Positions 10,876 to 22,775 of a DNA stretch of 64,000 nucleotides are shown here, in pieces (position 1 is the stretch's first letter; each line of letters starts with the position of its first letter). This DNA comes from Coenobita brevimanus. Taxonomy: Eukaryota; Arthropoda; Malacostraca; Decapoda; Coenobitidae. A program made the position numbers and the translations under genes. Where the stretch lies: assembly GCA_032717465.1 (NCBI GenBank), contig CM064632.1, positions 28,676,078 through 28,740,077 on the forward strand, in the 5' to 3' direction. The notes under the pieces are model-generated. The model was not told the origin of the DNA and ran no database searches. It saw only the letters and a program-made list of their open reading frames with translations.

Positions 10876-10938
10876 AACTAGGTGGACAACAGGAATGAAA
10901 GGTGAGTGATTTTTCCTACTCTCCCCAACACACACACA

Positions 10939-11003
<65 letters not shown>
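10828..11003. repeat. (GA)n at 10828-10872 and (CA)n at 10928-11003
   Basis: Two dinucleotide arrays of about 22 and 38 units separated by 55 bp of unique sequence. Confidence 0.97.
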
Positions 11004-11006
<3 letters not shown>

Positions 11007-11335
11007 CCCCTTCTCTCGATTTTCCTACGCCTGTCTTTGCTTGCTTCCCCGTCTCATCTCTCCCTGTCTCCAAAGAGGGAGGGAAAAGATAGGGAGGGAG
11101 GGAGGGAGCGAGAAAACAAAGTGCATAGAGATATCGAGAGGAGGAGGATGTATGTGTGTGGTGGTGGGAGGGGGAGGATAATATATACATTAGTGATTAC
11201 GTGTCAAGTGGGTTGGTGGAGGGTTAGTGCCCCTCCCTGTTAAACAAATAACTCAGAGTCAAATGGCCACCCCGCACGGGATTATGGCGTCTGGCAATAG
11301 ATAGATAGATTGATTTCTAGTGATTTCCTCCTGGT

Positions 11336-11338
<3 letters not shown>

Positions 11339-11377
<39 letters not shown>
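11339..11377. repeat. (CT)n microsatellite
   Basis: About 19 CT units. Confidence 0.97.
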
Positions 11378-11380
<3 letters not shown>

Positions 11381-11512
11381 CCATTCCTTTGACCCGGAGA
11401 GAATTTTTCATATATCATTTTCCGATACGAGCCTCGACTGCGTCACAACTCTCTTATTTATGTTGGGGTCTGCGCGTATATACTCTGGCGACTCAATACA
11501 TGGGGTGCTGGT

Positions 11513-11516
<4 letters not shown>

Positions 11517-11573
<57 letters not shown>
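11517..11573. repeat. (GA)n microsatellite
   Basis: About 28 GA units, complementary to the CT array 140 bp upstream, so the two could pair. Confidence 0.97.
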
Positions 11574-11575
<2 letters not shown>

Positions 11576-11837
11576 GATGTAGGAATATATAGTACTGAGG
11601 CATTAATATAAAAAGACAGAAATGTCTAACGTAGTCAGTGAGTTGGGGCCGTCAGTTGGGGTTTAGATAAAAGGTAACTACTCATATGTAGCGATTTATT
11701 CAGCACATTACACCTGAATTGTCTTGCATGACATTGATTCATACTTTACTGGTACTTAAAATATCCTATAAAAATGGTCGGGGTGGAAGTCTACCATGTT
11801 GTCAAATTTCGTTTTCCTAAGTTTAAAAACCCTCCAA

Positions 11838-12110
11838 ACTACACCCACCTCCCACCTGCACCACCCACCCACCCGCACCCACCTCACATACACCCACTTC
11901 CCACCTACACCCACTTCCCACTTACACTCCCACCCTCCTACACCACCCACCCACTTACACCACCCACCCACCTGCTACACCCACCACCCACATACACCCA
12001 CCTCCCATCTACATCACCCACCCACCTACACCACCAACCCATCTACACCACCCACCCATCTACACCACCCACCCACCTACTCCCACCTCCCACATACACA
12101 CCTACCCACT
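11838..12110 (+). repeat. Cytosine-rich minisatellite (CACCCACCTACAC-like)
   Basis: Irregular units of 15-18 bp built on CACCCACCTACAC with TCCCAC variants. Overlapping His/Pro/Thr open frames have no domain content. Confidence 0.85.
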
Positions 12111-12199
12111 TTCACCAGCCTCTCCAGTAATTCTGCTTATGTTTATAGGAAATTTACACTACCTTAAACCAGCTATCCTCTCTCCAAAAAACACCGATC

Positions 12200-15100
12200 T
12201 TGTCATTACATATCATACCCATTCCACAACACATCCCTCTTCTTCCCCCCCATAAAAAGAACCATGGCTGCTGTTATACTGGGAATCAGTGCGGTGGTTT
12301 CTCGGGTGACCACCACCGGCAGGGCTGGGTTGTCTGCACAGGGCCCTCCCCGTCGTCATCAAGCGACTGTGCCACCTCCAGTGTTGCGGCGCCCTAAATC
12401 TGCTCGTCAGTGCAGTAAAATTTTCTTTTGCAATATTAGGGGACTTCACTCCAACGTCAACTCTGTTCAAAATTTCCTCCAGTTTGAATCCCCTGATCTG
12501 CTATTTCTGACAGAGACACAAGTAAGCTCCACCTCTGATTTAGCCAGACTTAATTTTCCTGGTTATATCTTGATTCAAAATTTCAGACCCAAAGGAGGCG
12601 TATGTTGCCTTGCTGAACCAGAAACTGCCATGGAGGAGATTACTAAATTTAATTGTCCTTTTTTTTCGACTATTCCATATACAAATTAAATTCTTTTGGT
12701 AAAATTAAGTATTTCTGTTGTGTTTATCGTTCCCCTAATGCCTCTTCAGAGCCGAGTTTATTTGACTCTCTGTCTTCACAACTTAGTGTCCTCAACATTA
12801 ATACTGCATCAAAAATTACTATTCTGGGTGATTTTAATGTCCATAATGTTAAATGGCTCACTTATTCAGCCAGAACTGATGACTCTGGTCTTGAATGTGA
12901 GCTATTTGCAGACTCATTTAATCTCACCCAGTTAGTCAGTCAACCCACCTGTGTACCAGACAACCCCGATCAAAATCCCCAGCTATTGGACTTGTTTCTA
13001 ACAACCAATTCAGATAATTATAATGTCGAAGTGAAGTTCCCCCTCGGATCCTCGGATCATTGTCTGATTCAAGCCACCAGTTTCACACCTACCACACCCT
13101 CCCTGCTCTGAACCTGTCATGATGACTAAATGGCACTACGACAGGGCAGACTGGGAGGGACTCCATAATTGGTTTGACCACAATTGTGCTAGAGTAACAG
13201 AACATAAAACAATAGCCTATAACACTTATACAAGGACCAAAACCAAAGAAGCCTCTAACTATTATAAAAATATCAGAAACCATGCCAATACTATTATCAA
13301 TCTTTCAAAATCAAACTTTCTACATAGACAAGACAACAAACTACTAAACAATCCAAGTGATAACTAAATATTCTGGTCAGCCCTTAATTCATTCAAAACT
13401 AACTTCACTACCAGCTCTTCCATTCCACCTTTACAGTCCCCCAGTGGAAATCTAGTAAGTGACCCATGCGGAAAAGCCAACCATCTTGTTGACATTTTTT
13501 CAACAAACTCAACCCGAAATTCAGAAAATCATAATATTCCTGTACTTGATCTTGATTCCCCTCAAATATCTCCTTTCATGATTCACACCAGACACGTACA
13601 AGCCGTATTACAGAATCTATCAGCAGACAAAGCCACTGGTCCGGATGAAATTCCTTCAATAGTATATACTTAAAAATTGCTCCTCAGTGTTGGCTCCTGT
13701 ATTAGCAAAATTTTTCCGCTTATGCATCCGTATCTCAATTTTTCCAGCCCCTTGGAAAGAAACAATTATCCATCCTGTTGCAAAACGGGGGTCAACTTCT
13801 GATCCATCAAACTATAGACCAATTGCAATAACTTCCGTTCTCGGTAAAGTTTTTGAGACACTAATTAACAAACACACAGTCAAGCATCTAGAAATCAGTA
13901 AACTGATTAATGATCAGCAGTATGGATTTAGACAGGACTGTTCAACTGTAGATATTCTTTGCCTTCTTACCCATCAGATTAACAAAACAATAGACCAACA
14001 TGGTGAAACACACACAGAAGCACTTGATATTTCAAAAGCATTTGACAGAGTATGGCACCAGGCCTTATTGTCTAAGATGTCACACTATGGCCTTGCATCA
14101 CTGGTTCCTCTAATTTCTTCTTACCTTCATAGTAGAAAAATACGGGTCATGGTAGATGGAATTTATTCTCGGTTTCATTCCATAAATGCTGGCGTACTTC
14201 AGGGATCAGTTTTGGCGCCAACCCTGTTTCTCATACATATAAATTACCTCCTGTCTGTCACGCACAACCCAATACACTCTTATGCTAATGACTCGACCCT
14301 TCATAGTTCTTTCACATTTAGTACCTCCTTTACACAATTTGATATTATAAATTCCCAAATAAACACAGCAGTTTCTCTGAACCAGGACCTTTCTAAAATT
14401 AATCAATGGGGACAAAAAAATCTGGTCTCATTTAATGCTCAGAAAACTAAATACATTAATTTCTCCAATAGAAAGAATCCCTCAGACTCTTACATAATTT
14501 TAAATGATGTCAATATTTCCATATCCACCACAATTGATATCCTAGGTGTTACTCTAAACCCCAACCTAAGCTGGACAGCTTATGTTAAATCCCTTGCTAA
14601 AAATGCTTCTAAAAAACTGGGACTTATGTACAGAGTTCGTGAGTTCTTCACTGACGAGCAGATGGCCACAATATACAAATGTCACGTGCGTTCTCAGATC
14701 GAATACTGTTCACCACTGTGGAGTGGATGTGGAGCGGTTGCATTGAGGCAGTTGGACAAAATTCAAAATAAAGCCATTAGTTTAATCAGTAATCCTGCCA
14801 TAACGCAGGACCTTCCTCCATTATTGGTATGTAGAGATGCTGCTTCTTTAGCACTATTTTATCGATATTTTTACCGAAAGTGCTCTAACGAACTGGCTTC
14901 AATTGTGCCTCCCCTTCACATTTTCCCCCGAAATACTCGGGCAGCTGGGAGCGCCCATGAACTCACTCTCTCCTCCACAATGCAGAACCTCTGCTCATCA
15001 AAATTCATTTATCCCCAGAACTACTACTCTCTGGAATTCACTTCCTGGGAGTTGCTTCCCACATACATTTAATCCTCTCAATTTTAAATCCAATTGTTAT

Positions 15101-15200
15101 AAGTATTTTATGAATGGCGGATGCCTTTAGGCACATGGACTTATATTTTTTCCTTTGTTTTTCCTTCCTCCATCATCAAAAAAAAAAAAGAATGAAGGAG
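12200..15200 (+). mobile_element. Decayed APE-type LINE (same superfamily as 22776-25885)
   Basis: A near full-length but dead copy with the order endonuclease, linker, reverse transcriptase, C-terminal domain, 3' UTR, A-rich tail (15178-15191). Both ends are approximate; no target-site duplication was identified. It differs substantially in protein sequence from the 22.8-kb element, so it is a related subfamily rather than a recent sister copy. Confidence 0.85.
12400..15117 (+). pseudogene. Endonuclease-reverse transcriptase of a LINE, multiply disrupted
   Basis: The protein nicks target DNA with an apurinic-type endonuclease and primes reverse transcription there. Endonuclease motifs are FCNIRGLHSN (about 12430), LFLTETQ (catalytic Glu), GDFNVHNVKW (about 12829) and LGSSDHCLI (about 13050). 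RT motifs are SNYRPIAITS (about 13810), QYGFRQD, ALDISKAFDRVW, GVLQGSVLAP and YANDSTLH at 14281-14304. The first Asp of the usual YADD pair is Asn (AAT at 14287-14289), which should abolish catalysis. Other lesions are a frameshift in a T run near 12659-12667, a frameshift near 13105-13118, an in-frame TAA at 13365-13367, a frameshift near 13660 and another near 15005, after which LWNSLPGSCF continues in a new frame. Confidence 0.9.
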
Positions 15201-15335
15201 GGTGACTGTATGGCCCCTCTTCACTGTAACGGGTGTACTTAGGGATCGTCACTGGCCCCATCCTGCCTAAAACCAAATCGAGGAGGAGGTCTACCACTAC
15301 AGAATTCCGTTTTCCTAATCAAGAAAAAAAAAGCT

Positions 15336-15337
<2 letters not shown>

Positions 15338-15378
<41 letters not shown>
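15338..15378. repeat. (CA)n microsatellite
   Basis: About 20 CA units just downstream of the LINE 3' end. Confidence 0.95.
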
Positions 15379-15380
<2 letters not shown>

Positions 15381-15559
15381 GTTTTCTCTTTAGATATTTG
15401 ATATTGAAGTGATCCGCTGCCCGAAAGGAGGCCAGTTCAATGCAGGCCTGCAGCAGGGAATAGTGTGATTATCGAATTGATTTCAAACGTACGGTATTGA
15501 TCTTCCACAGATCCCATTATCCCCTCCCCCCCCCAAAAAAAAAAAAAAAAAAACATAAT

Positions 15560-15715
15560 ACCATTACACCAGCCCAGAATGAGACAACCCTAACGTGTAT
15601 TTCATATGGACGATGAGTATGGACGCCGAAAAGATGACAGTTTTGACATACGGAAGCGAGTGACGGTTAGTAGGACTGCTGGACCTCAGATGCTTCAGAC
15701 ATTACGTCTGATATT
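15560..15715 (+). mobile_element. Decayed copy of SINE family B
   Basis: Follows the body of the 9617 copy in order: CCAG...ATGAGACA.CCCTA, ATTTCATATGGACG, GACGCCGAAAAGATGACA and TAGGACTGCTGG. The tRNA-like head is missing and divergence is high. Confidence 0.6.
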
Positions 15716-15820
15716 AAGTGTGTATGTTTTCCAGCCTTTTATGTATGTCTTATCTTTTCAGTTTTAGTATAATAATCTTTTGGAGGTCTACCGTTTTATA
15801 AAGCTTAGCATGCTTCAGCT

Positions 15821-16150
15821 CAGTGGTTTTCAACCCGTGGGGCGCGCCCCCTAGAAGGGCTGCGTGGGGGGGACGAAGGCCTGATAAAGAGGGTAATTAT
15901 ATTTGAAAACTATGAATTATGATGGAATTCAGTAATTTCTAAATATGGAGAAAATATTTCAGATATGCATAAGAACTCTAGCTATCTGAATATATAGCCT
16001 AAACAACTTCAAAGAATAAGAATTAATGATAGTTATCGACATGTGCCAACTATGCCAGTAAAATACAGTATTTGAGGAAGGAGGGCGCAGGGAACGTATC
16101 ATTCAGTGAAGGGGGGGGGGGCCAGAATTAGAAAAGGTTGGAAACCACTG
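15821..16150. mobile_element. Short non-autonomous hAT-like element
   Basis: Terminal inverted repeats CAGTGGTTTTCAACC (15821) and GGTTGGAAACCACTG (ending 16150) resemble the CAGTGGTTCTCAA ends known from Charlie-type hAT elements. Flanking octamers CTTCAGCT (15813-15820) and CTTTAGTT (16151-16158) match at 6 of 8 positions, with both differences C/T transitions, as expected for an aged 8-bp hAT target duplication. The 330-bp element encodes nothing. Confidence 0.8.
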
Positions 16151-16158
16151 CTTTAGTT

Positions 16159-16816
16159 CATTCGGATTTACTATATTTTCTAATCGCTCGTAGGTATCGC
16201 AAGAGTCTTCAGTTTCCGTATATATGTCGGTCATCTGGTCATTGATATCAATAGGGATTTTGTAATGTCTTCTACAGTATTCGTTTTTTATCAGTATGTA
16301 CCAGCGTTATCATCCTTTGCAATACTTAATGTGGTCTTCATTTCACTTCGTTTGGTTTCAGCTTTTAACATAATCCTTCTTTATATGTGGTATTCATATA
16401 ATTTTCCATCTCACAGTTCGTTCGGTTTTAGTAATATGTCAATCTGCGTCCTGAAGCTCTCAGTCTCAGAGCTCGTTTGGTTTCTAATTATGAAGGGCCT
16501 TTTGCAATATTTGCTCTTCGTATAGTTTCCTTGTTCGTTGTGTTTCGGTACTCTAAAAAATGTGTTTAATGTAGTTCCTGACATACTATTCGCTAGGTTT
16601 AGTAACAGACCCGTTAATCTAATCTTTCGTAACACCGCATTTCGTAAAATTTTCTGTCTAAAAGGTTCTTTCGTTTACAGCTCCATTTTCTTACCTTTTG
16701 AAATGTCGTATTACTTACAATGTCCCCTCTCACAGTCCGTTCATTTTCAGAAAATGTCAAATTCTCATAATACTTAACCTGAAAAAAAAGTTTCAGCATG
16801 CCCTAACCTATTTTTT

Positions 16817-16817
<1 letters not shown>
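16159..16817. other. No supported feature
   Basis: AT-rich sequence with repeated TTTCGTTTGGTTTCAG-like phrases (near 16350, 16428, 16478, 16915, 17038), suggesting a very degenerate tandem repeat of about 75-100 bp; no coding function seen. Confidence 0.35.

Positions 16818-16819
<2 letters not shown>

Positions 16820-16877
<58 letters not shown>
16820..16877. repeat. (CT)n microsatellite
   Basis: About 28 CT units. Confidence 0.97.
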
Positions 16878-16881
<4 letters not shown>

Positions 16882-17407
16882 GCATTGGACATTCGTATTA
16901 TTCCCCTGCTTGCATTTCGTTTAGTTTCAGCAGTGTAAAAGCAGTCTCATAGTTTCAAAAATATAGTCTAGACTTTCATAGCATTTAGCATCTGCAATTT
17001 TCTGTTGTCGGAATTTAGTATTTTTCATCTTACACTTCTTCTGGTTTCAGAACGCACCAAAATTTCTCATATGATGTTAGGGGAAATAGAGGAAAAATGG
17101 AGGAACTGGGAAATATTTTTTTATTGGTCGCCTAAGGGTGTTAACCAGCATGTTTTAGGCAAATTTCGTCCTACTCTGCTCAACTGCTTGTACATTTCAT
17201 GCTGGAATTTGGAAACTCACTTTGCAGTTATTATTGTAAACATTTTTTCTGAACACTTTCACTACAGTGGCATGAAATAGTTTACTGTAATCTTGCTGAC
17301 TCTTGACGATTCATGAAGCATAAATGAGAAACTTTTCGAACTTCAGTGATTACATATAACCTTCCTTAACGCATTACAGCACAGTGTTCCTGTGTGAGGG
17401 ATTGTGT
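16878..17407. other. No supported feature
   Basis: AT-rich continuation of the degenerate sequence before the CT array; no domain or conserved repeat recognised. Confidence 0.35.
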
Positions 17408-17510
17408 TGGAAAGGTACTAAGCGTACCGCCCTCCGCCTATCGGCTCATAGTCGCGAAGCTCGTGCATCCCTACCCCGGGGCTCCCTCCTTTGTTAACTT
17501 TTGAAATGAT
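17408..17510 (+). repeat. Dispersed repeat family C with a strongly conserved core, copy 1
   Basis: Positions 17414-17462 are identical over 49 bp to 45587-45635, including GTACCGCCCTCCGCC and GGCTCATAGTCGCGAAGC. Weaker similarity (TCCCTACCC, GGGG, TCCCT, CTTTTGAAA) continues to about 17510. Confidence 0.85.
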
Positions 17511-19385
17511 CAGTTCCGACCTATATTGAGGACACGGTCCAAATAGGTCAACCCCTTCACTGCTACGGTGCTCTTCAAAGTTAAATAAAATCGTCTGATG
17601 GTAGCAAGGATGTAGGCTAATATGGAAGACGTCCTCGGCCTGTAGTAGTTAAGGACTTGAATTGTAACAGTACTGTACAGTTAACTGTACTGTACTCAGT
17701 TCCATTTAATTGCTTTAGTGACCTACACATTATTAATGGTGAAATCTGGTAACGCAAACTGTGGATATTATATGCTCACTATTTTACTAAGCACAATAAC
17801 ACCTAACCTTTCTTTTTATTTCCTTTAACTTCACGTTAGTTCGCTCTTGCCACTCTACACGGTTTTATGTAACCTAGAAATGGCTTTCTTATGGTAAAGG
17901 AGTCTGCGAAGGCTATGTTGATAACCTCTTTACACGCGTGCTAAACGAAGAGTAACAAAAGAAGGTGATCGTTGCAAGGTTGCAAATTTCGCAGTTCTCA
18001 TTTTAGAATTAATTTTGTAAGCTGAGGTAACAGATATGATAAAGTTCACTGTTTTCTTAAACGTAAGATTACATTAACCCTGTAAAGGCGATGGGTTCTC
18101 TTCGGTTGAATGAAATAGTATGATGTTGTTCGAATTAAAGTGAAAAGTTGTTACCTCAAGGCCACCACATTTACCTTGTCAGTACGATCGCGCTTTTGAT
18201 TATCTTCTGCCTCTAAACGATTTCATACAGTTTAGTCTTGTCAGTTTAGAAGCATTAGGTATAGCCTTCATTAACTCCTTCAGTAGTTGGATGCTGCCCT
18301 AAACTGAAATAAATTGTAGTGTTGTAAAAAGAATAATCTTATAAATCGTAATATGTATCTCCCAAGATGAATAAATCGATTAGCTGGAACAGGAATATGA
18401 AACAGACAGATGTATTTGGATGCTATGTATATGTTTAATTACGTATGTGTGAGTGTATGTATTGCAGTGGACAGTATACACTCCTTTGGCATCGACGGGC
18501 AGCTCTGACGTACACAATCAAGTCGTGGTATGCAGGTCGTGAAGAGAAACTCATTCGCCAGGTTAAAGAACATCCTTTTTTTTTTTTTTTTTTTTTTTTA
18601 ACTAGAGAAATAACTCATCCCTACCCAGTGATCCACGCACGGGTATAGAAGGCTTTTGGAGTGTAGGGTGAGAGAGTGCATGTGGAAGCTGTGTTGTAGT
18701 GGCTGAGTTTGTGAGCGTGAGAGCCTGTCTGTCGTGAATGAAGCTTCGACGGAGTACCAACATCTGAGAACACTTGAAAGGACACACTATTTTACCCTTT
18801 CTCTGCAGCTCAGGGACGTAATTTTTATGTAATTCTTCTGCCATCTGGCTATTTTCTTCTCGGAAGGATAGACTTTTGGAACGCAAGGAATGGGATGCAG
18901 CCTTAATTAACCCTTTCGGTGCGGGACATCTCCCCTACCTGAATGACCTCGGCCCGAAGTAGCAAAAACCGAATTCTGGTGGTATATCCGACCTCCCGTG
19001 GGATCGAACCACTGAGCTCTTTAGTATGGATTATCTCCACCACAGGCGTGTGACTTTGGCCGCCATATTGAAACACCCGCACTCGTCGATTATAACACAA
19101 AAACATAATAATATGATTTTTTTTTTCTGCCTAATTCAGCGAATTATATGGGGTGCATTTAGCCAAGAATATTAAACAACGCCATAGGTTCCTGCTTTGC
19201 AGAACTTGCTCTTTATGGCACAAAGGCAGAGAAAGGTAATGGCAGAAAGAGAAAAAACTTATATGGTATTAACGCTGAAGTGATAGTGATGTTGAAGCTA
19301 TTTTACATCGAAGTAATGGTGTTGAATTTGTGTGGGAAATCCTTAGACTATCCATGCCATGATACCGAATGTCCAGATTAATAAA
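17511..19385. other. No supported gene
   Basis: Mostly AT-rich unique-looking sequence. It contains a T26-class homopolymer near 18576-18600 and a short A/T run near 19120. Small open frames on both strands have no recognisable motif. Confidence 0.4.
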
Positions 19386-19535
19386 GGCCGGAAGAAACAT
19401 GGAAATATCTACAAGAGAGTGTGAACAGAAGAGAAGAGGACATGGAGAGAAAGACTGGAGATAAATGGGCCCCTTTTAGTCGCCTCATACAAGCAGGGAT
19501 ACTGGGGATGAATCTTCTCGCCCCTCCCCAGGGGG
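19386..19535 (+). repeat. Dispersed repeat family A, copy 1
   Basis: Shares AACATGGAAATATC, AGACTGGAGATAAA, CCTTTTAGTCGCCTC and AAGCAGGGATACTGGGGA with 38259-38412. The TTAGTCGCCTC phrase resembles a motif I remember as widespread in arthropod repeats, but that recollection is unverified. Confidence 0.7.
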
Positions 19536-20750
19536 CAGTAATCTTATAGAAATAGCAACAAGATATATTTCTTGTAAAATGTAATGCCATATCTCTTCGA
19601 TGAATTCCTGTGCCCATTTTTGCATCCGTAAGCTGCACATTGGTCCATGACTATTATTTCCTGAATTGTCGGCAGCTTTCAAAAACCCACTGAGCAGCAC
19701 AGGACAAAAACCGCTGGCATCAGGCGTGGTGTAACATGGCTGCTACTACACCAGCGCCGCCCTGGCGGAGGGCACACAAATTACGCGGTGCTACCTATAA
19801 GAAGAAAGCTCCGTCATACTATAGAGCTCAGTGGATCTAACTCAGGTGAGGAGGCTTCGTGGACGGACACACAACCCACCCGGCCTCTCAGGGAATAAAT
19901 AAAGTGTCCTGTGTGCTTTGGCTGGTGTTGGGTGGCGCCGTAAAGTTCCTCCACTGTCGTAAAACTGCATTTCTTCAGTGGAAACCAATAACTGGGGATA
20001 GAAACTTCACTGAGTTATGTAAATGGTGCGGCATATAAATTCGATACAATGTTTCGACGTGTAATGATGAGAGATATGAAGGACGAATGGGAGGAAGGGC
20101 GTTAATGCTGATGCGAGTGATGAATGTGACTGGTGGAAGAGGAAGTCTGATTTACAGGGAATGTTGTGAATGATGTTTTATTGCTTATTACGCCCTAACC
20201 CCTGCAGACATGTGGCGAATACTTTTTTCCTGTATCTATAGACGATTTTACTCAGCTTAGGGGGAGATACTGAGAACTGGAGAGGTTTGATTTAATGACT
20301 ACTCCTTCTTCATCAGAATAAATATATGATTAAAAAATAAAATATATTAATATAATCTCCATCTCCATGAATTGTCCTAAACCTTTTGACGACAAGCAAC
20401 TCAACCAAGTAGTTAATATTTTTTGTTTCAAGGAGTTAGTGAAGTCTTCTTCTTTCTCTTCCTCTACTATTGCCTTCTATTTTTTCTTCTTCTCAGATAC
20501 GCCAGTCCTCTACTGAATGGTATCTTGTAGCGGTAATGAAAAAAAAGAAAAAGAAAATGAAACAAGACCATTTCGATGAAGCAGGATTAAACCATGAATT
20601 ACGTTATGGCAGTGAAGTGAGTGTAAGAAGTACGGTATATATATGAATGTGTTAATGTTAGGTGGTTGGGTTGTGGGGAATGATGCCAGAATGGGAGAGA
20701 AAATTGGGATTTCTTTCTGTTACTATATCTCATGAACTGGCTGAGATTTT
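19536..20750. other. No supported feature
   Basis: Includes a CpG-containing stretch around 19740-19960 without a convincing open frame or splice pattern. Confidence 0.4.
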
Positions 20751-21140
20751 TAATGACTAGTATTTCACTACTACGTTTTACTTTTGCTAGGAATTCACTT
20801 TGCTAGGATATTACCTGACTAGGATTTCCGTTGACTAGGATTCCTCTAGGGTAGAACTTATCCCTCGGTAAGGATTTCTCTCACCTAGGATTTCTCTCAC
20901 CTAGGATTTCTCTTTGTTAGACTTTCCCTCAGTGAGGATTTTCCTGGGCTAGAACTTCCCTCAGGCGGGGTCATTCTCATTTTTTTTTTTTTTTTTCATT
21001 TAAGATTTCTATCATGTGAGATTTCTTTCTATTAGGATTTCTCTCAGTCAAACTCTCAAGTAGGAGTTTTCTCAACTAGTACTTCTTGTAACTAAGTTTT
21101 CTCATAGCTAGGATATCCCTCTGGATTTCTACGAATAAGG

Positions 21141-21182
<42 letters not shown>

Positions 21183-21240
21183 TACCGGTACATATATTTC
21201 TCCTAACTAAGGCTTCTCTCACCTTGGATTTTGATTACTG
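20751..21240 (+). repeat. Degenerate minisatellite (CTAGGATTTCTCTCA-like)
   Basis: Irregular units of about 16-20 bp built on CTAGGATTTCTCTCAC, best preserved at 20870-20930. It is interrupted by a T run (about 20981-20996) and a (CT)n array (21143-21176). Confidence 0.75.
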
Positions 21241-22068
21241 GAGATGGGAAATAGCAGACCTATGTTAATATTATTGTTACTTTTTATTTTACATATATTA
21301 TTAATGTATGTGTTCGTATAAGATCTTTGTGTAATCTTATTATTTTAACCCTTTTGTTTTTGCAGGTAAGTATCGTTCTTCTGCAACTGTAGTACAAAAC
21401 CTGTAAGTATTAAGACACTTTCAAGTTAGATGCGGTGATATACAGTGCTTGCAGAAAATATCTGTATTTTTTTCGTTTATAAACAAAATCCACTGTTCAC
21501 ATGTATACTTTTGCTTATGCCCGTTGTTTCTGTTAGTATCGCATCAAGGAGGAACTTTTCATCAGGTATTAAATATTTTGAAATCAAAACTGTGCCTTAT
21601 TATATACATGGCATATTAGGTCAAAGATATTATTTGTAAGCATTTTCCTCCCGACACAATGGTATCACAAAACTGAGCGTCATTCAGCATAACATAATAC
21701 AGTAGCATGAGAGAATTGCCCTTCGAATATGGAAGCATAATCAGTCACGGTGATTTGAGTAACAGCATAATGAATCACTGTGCTTTGAGTTGTAAGCTGC
21801 AGAAGTTTGGCTCCATATACTGTTAGGAAATTGTTTAATGATTCGTGTCTTGCTATAACAGTGCCGTGATTTGACGAAGTTGAAGATTTATTGCCATATT
21901 TGGAAAGTTTTATTGGTGAGATAAAATCACTAACATCCTGAGTTTTACATATGAGGGTACACTTCTGCATAGAGAGTCTTTCAGTAGCCAGATAGATCAA
22001 CCATACGAGATGACGATAACCATGGTGCTCGTTTAGAAATCAGTCACACCCAGCTGTTCGGATGCTTT

Positions 22069-22070
<2 letters not shown>
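21241..22070. other. No supported feature
   Basis: AT-rich; no repeat shared with other parts of the window and no coding motif. Confidence 0.4.
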
Positions 22071-22102
<32 letters not shown>

Positions 22103-22114
22103 TGTGTGTGTGTG
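22071..22114. repeat. (TG)n microsatellite
   Basis: About 22 TG units with one TC interruption. Confidence 0.95.
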
Positions 22115-22652
22115 AAGCTGTTCATCAGCAAGAAAATATTATGGAAAACGTGCAGTCAGTATCAGAAATATAGCTACTGTCGCTGTGCTCATTTCGAAGG
22201 TAAAAGAAGCAGAACTTTGAAACATTGTCTTACACAAGCGGTTTCCCTGACGTAGGCATGACCTGCGACGACGAAGGCAAAAATAGCCAAAACACCATCT
22301 CGAGGACATCACTTCCCTTGGTGATATTATATGACTAGGAAAAAAAAATCCAATCACCTAGTGGGATCGACCATATGCAAATTAGTCCTTCCCACTGAGG
22401 AGTTTTAAATAATACCAGAACTTGTATAATTTTGAATGTTACAATCAGATCAGGCTAGAATGAAATTTCACATAAATAAGGAAATTACTTTTCCACTTAA
22501 GCAATGCAGACCAGAGCAATGCTTAGGGAGAAATATTTTGATCAAGATTGTAATTCAAAAATGAAAAAATAATTTGGTTCCCGAAAAGTACTCAGACTGT
22601 GAGAAGCTTATATGAATATTTCTTACTGACTTCACAGCTATATCGGAGCTAA

Positions 22653-22655
<3 letters not shown>
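22115..22655. other. No supported feature
   Basis: No recognisable gene or repeat. Confidence 0.4.

Positions 22656-22700
<45 letters not shown>
22656..22700. repeat. (GA)n microsatellite
   Basis: About 22 GA units, 60 bp from the 3' junction of the LINE. Confidence 0.95.
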
Positions 22701-22703
<3 letters not shown>

Positions 22704-22775
22704 TCTGATGTGCTACATACAGTACATGCCTGAATACCTACACACATTCGTACATACCAACAGACAGAGAGATTT

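Noticed and set aside
16265..17280. Several 60-90-codon frames between 16.2 and 17.3 kb
   Set aside because: AT-rich, overlapping on both strands and interrupted by a (CT)n array; no motif.
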